NCBI GenBank assembly: GCA_949127645.1 | Contig: CASBQM010000587.1 | Location: 1 to 7,017 of the forward strand | Length of the DNA: 7,017 bases | Origin: Synechococcales cyanobacterium PMM_0036 | GTDB lineage: Bacteria; Cyanobacteriota; Cyanobacteriia; Elainellales; Elainellaceae | Direction of reading: 5' to 3' | Part shown: in pieces, positions 5,733-7,017 of the stretch | Layout: every line of letters starts with the position of its first letter | How positions within the stretch are numbered: position 1 is the first letter of the stretch | The notes under the pieces: generated by a model | What the model saw: the letters and a program-made list of their open reading frames with translations, nothing else | The model's database searches: none | Told to the model about the DNA's origin: nothing | Position numbers and translations under genes: made by a program

Positions 5733-5771
5733 ACGCACTTTGAAGACGCACTTTAAAAACGCACTTTGAAA
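5733..5771 (-). repeat. Three-copy 13-bp direct repeat upstream of the binding-protein gene
   Basis: On the + strand three consecutive 13-base units share ACGCACTTT: 5733-5745 (ending GAAG), 5746-5758 (ending AAAA) and 5759-5771 (ending GAAA). Read in the direction of the downstream operon the shared core is AAAGTGCGT. The array fills the space between the stop codon of the beta-propeller gene (5782) and the likely promoter of the binding-protein gene. It could be a multi-site operator or a neutral slippage product. Confidence 0.8.
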
Positions 5772-5781
5772 AAGAATTAGC

Positions 5782-7017
5782 CTACGGTAGCCATCGAGGT
5801 CGTAAACCCATCAGCCCTACCTCTTGGGGCTCAGATGAAAGCGGTCTGCCCTTTTCGTCCTGTAAGACCGGGACAAACCAGAGCTTGCTGGTAGCGATCG
5901 CCTTTCCTTCGCTACCTCGCACGGCTCCTGCTTGTTTAGAGCTGGCGGCATCAGTGGCTTGATCAAACAAAATGCCCAGCCCGTCTGGAGAGAGGCTCAT
6001 CTGGACATCGCGCTGAATGGGCAGCTTCAACAGGTCAATCACTTCAGGGTCGCTGGCTTCGGTCGTCGGGAGATAGATTGCCGTCAGGTAGGGTTGCTCT
6101 TGATAGACATCGCCAGGAATACGGCGAGTAATTAGGCAATAAAGATTTTTCTTGGCAGGATCAAATTGGGCGCTGAGGATCGCCCCGTCAGTCTTTAGCA
6201 GCTCTTTGTCGGTGCCCTGATTGTTGACTAGGAAAAGCGATCGCGTTGGATTTGCCGGATCGGTGTTGAATTTCACCATGGCGGCGGCTGAGCCATCACT
6301 AGCAAAGGTTAGCACTACGCCAAATTTGGGCAAAAAGTCTAGCGCTTCAGCCGTCTGGGCTAGGGGTAAAATCGCCATTCCCTGCCCCTGCGACATCGCT
6401 AAGGCTTTGCTGTCTGGCGTGATCATAAAATCGCCGCCCGGTTCTGTCTTCACCGGCTTGGGGGGCGCTCCGGGCTGCAAAAGCCAGATGCCAAACTGTC
6501 CAGGATCTTGCCGATTGACACGCTGTACGATAATGCTCTGCCCATCCGGCGACAGATCAAACTTAAGGTTTTGAAATTCTTTGTTATCTAAGAGGAGTTC
6601 TACTGTTTTTGCAGGTTGAGGGGGGCGCTGAGGGATATTGGATAAGCTGCCACCTGGCGTACTGGCGGTTGCCTGAATTTGGATACCTGTCGCTACCGTA
6701 TAGAGCTGTTGGTCGAGCAGACCCGTCTCAGCCGTACGCTCGATCGCTGAAAACAAAATGCGATCGCCCTCTGGGTAGGGCTTAAAATCCATCACCACTA
6801 AATTTTCGGGCGTTAAAACTTGCTGCTGCTGCGAGGTCAGGTCTTGCAGAATCAGCCGCCCTGCCTCGCTGCCCTCCACGCCCAGATAAATCAAGGCGCG
6901 ATCGCGGGTGCTAAACTCTCCCACAAACGGCTGCATCTGGCTACGGGCATCCTCGGCTTTGCTGAAGCGATCGCGCGCTCCCTGAAGCTCTAGCTTAAAG
7001 GTTTTGCCGTAGGGAGC
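5782..7017 (-). CDS. Beta-propeller protein with TolB/PD40-like repeats (5' end off the window)
   Basis: The frame stays open to the right edge, so this is a partial gene; 411 residues and the TAG stop are visible. A Met encoded at 6934-6936 is internal, since the 27 codons before it read APYGKTFKLELQGARDRFSKA and so on without a stop. That segment resembles the end of a bacterial Ig-like (SbsA/Big_5) domain, a tentative reading. The rest has spaced SPDG-type motifs typical of WD40-like/PD40 blades: PEGDRILFS (near 6750-6780), LSPDGQSII (near 6535-6560), TPDSKALAMS (near 6393-6425), ASDGSAAAMV (near 6280-6310) and LSPDGLGILF (near 5968-6000). A Pro/Gln-rich linker lies near 6606-6675. The C-terminus ends LRPRWLP. 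No catalytic motif is seen. An extracytoplasmic, protein-binding role would fit the fold, but the N-terminal targeting signal is not visible. I do not recognise a specific function. Confidence 0.75.
   Translation of the reverse strand, partial: APYGKTFKLELQGARDRFSKAEDARSQMQPFVGEFSTRDRALIYLGVEGSEAGRLILQDLTSQQQQVLTPENLVVMDFKPYPEGDRILFSAIERTAETGLLDQQLYTVATGIQIQATASTPGGSLSNIPQRPPQPAKTVELLLDNKEFQNLKFDLSPDGQSIIVQRVNRQDPGQFGIWLLQPGAPPKPVKTEPGGDFMITPDSKALAMSQGQGMAILPLAQTAEALDFLPKFGVVLTFASDGSAAAMVKFNTDPANPTRSLFLVNNQGTDKELLKTDGAILSAQFDPAKKNLYCLITRRIPGDVYQEQPYLTAIYLPTTEASDPEVIDLLKLPIQRDVQMSLSPDGLGILFDQATDAASSKQAGAVRGSEGKAIATSKLWFVPVLQDEKGRPLSSEPQEVGLMGLRPRWLP

Noticed and set aside
5659..5751. N-terminal extension of the binding protein from an upstream in-frame ATG at 5751
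   Set aside because: It would put 31 residues before a clear lipoprotein signal and would start inside the 13-bp repeat array; the ATG at 5658 gives a standard lipoprotein.
5733..5771. 13-bp, 12-bp and 15-bp tandem repeats as CRISPR arrays
   Set aside because: The units abut without unique spacers and are far too short; there are no cas genes.

Overview
The window reads as chromosomal DNA of a cyanobacterium. The octamer GCGATCGC (HIP1) occurs about 13 times in 7 kb, inside genes and between them, and several proteins match cyanobacterial types: an N-II-like amino acid transporter, an InrS-like nickel sensor and a CcaA-like beta-carbonic anhydrase. I cannot name the genus from this sequence.

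Left part, + strand (1-2352): the end of a NatG-like permease, a complete NatH-like permease and a BgtA-like ATPase. This is the order natG-natH-bgtA of a polar amino acid ABC importer; the binding protein gene natF would lie off the left edge. NatG and NatH would form the membrane channel and BgtA would power it. A 155-base gap before bgtA leaves room for a separate promoter. Middle, + strand (2437-3742): an InrS/RcnR-type metal-responsive repressor with an enlarged His-rich N-terminus, then a stand-alone beta-carbonic anhydrase. They are separated by 244 bases that hold a 12-bp tandem repeat running over the repressor's stop codon, a weak terminator-like hairpin and a short repeat-like palindrome.

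Right part, - strand (3759-7017): an OpuCA/OsmV-type ATPase with one CBS domain, preceded in transcription order by its lipoprotein binding protein (OsmF/OpuCC/EgtU-like), and before that the 3' part of a beta-propeller protein that runs off the right edge. The binding protein and ATPase probably form a two-gene operon with no permease gene beside it. A threefold 13-bp direct repeat lies upstream of the binding protein at the place where an activator or repressor might bind. The ATPase and carbonic anhydrase genes converge with only 16 bases between them.

No RNA gene, CRISPR array, insertion sequence or phage gene was found. Most of the window is ordinary cyanobacterial housekeeping and transport. 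The points most worth a second look are the 13-bp repeats, the permease-less uptake pair, the stop-codon repeat and the His-rich sensor tail.
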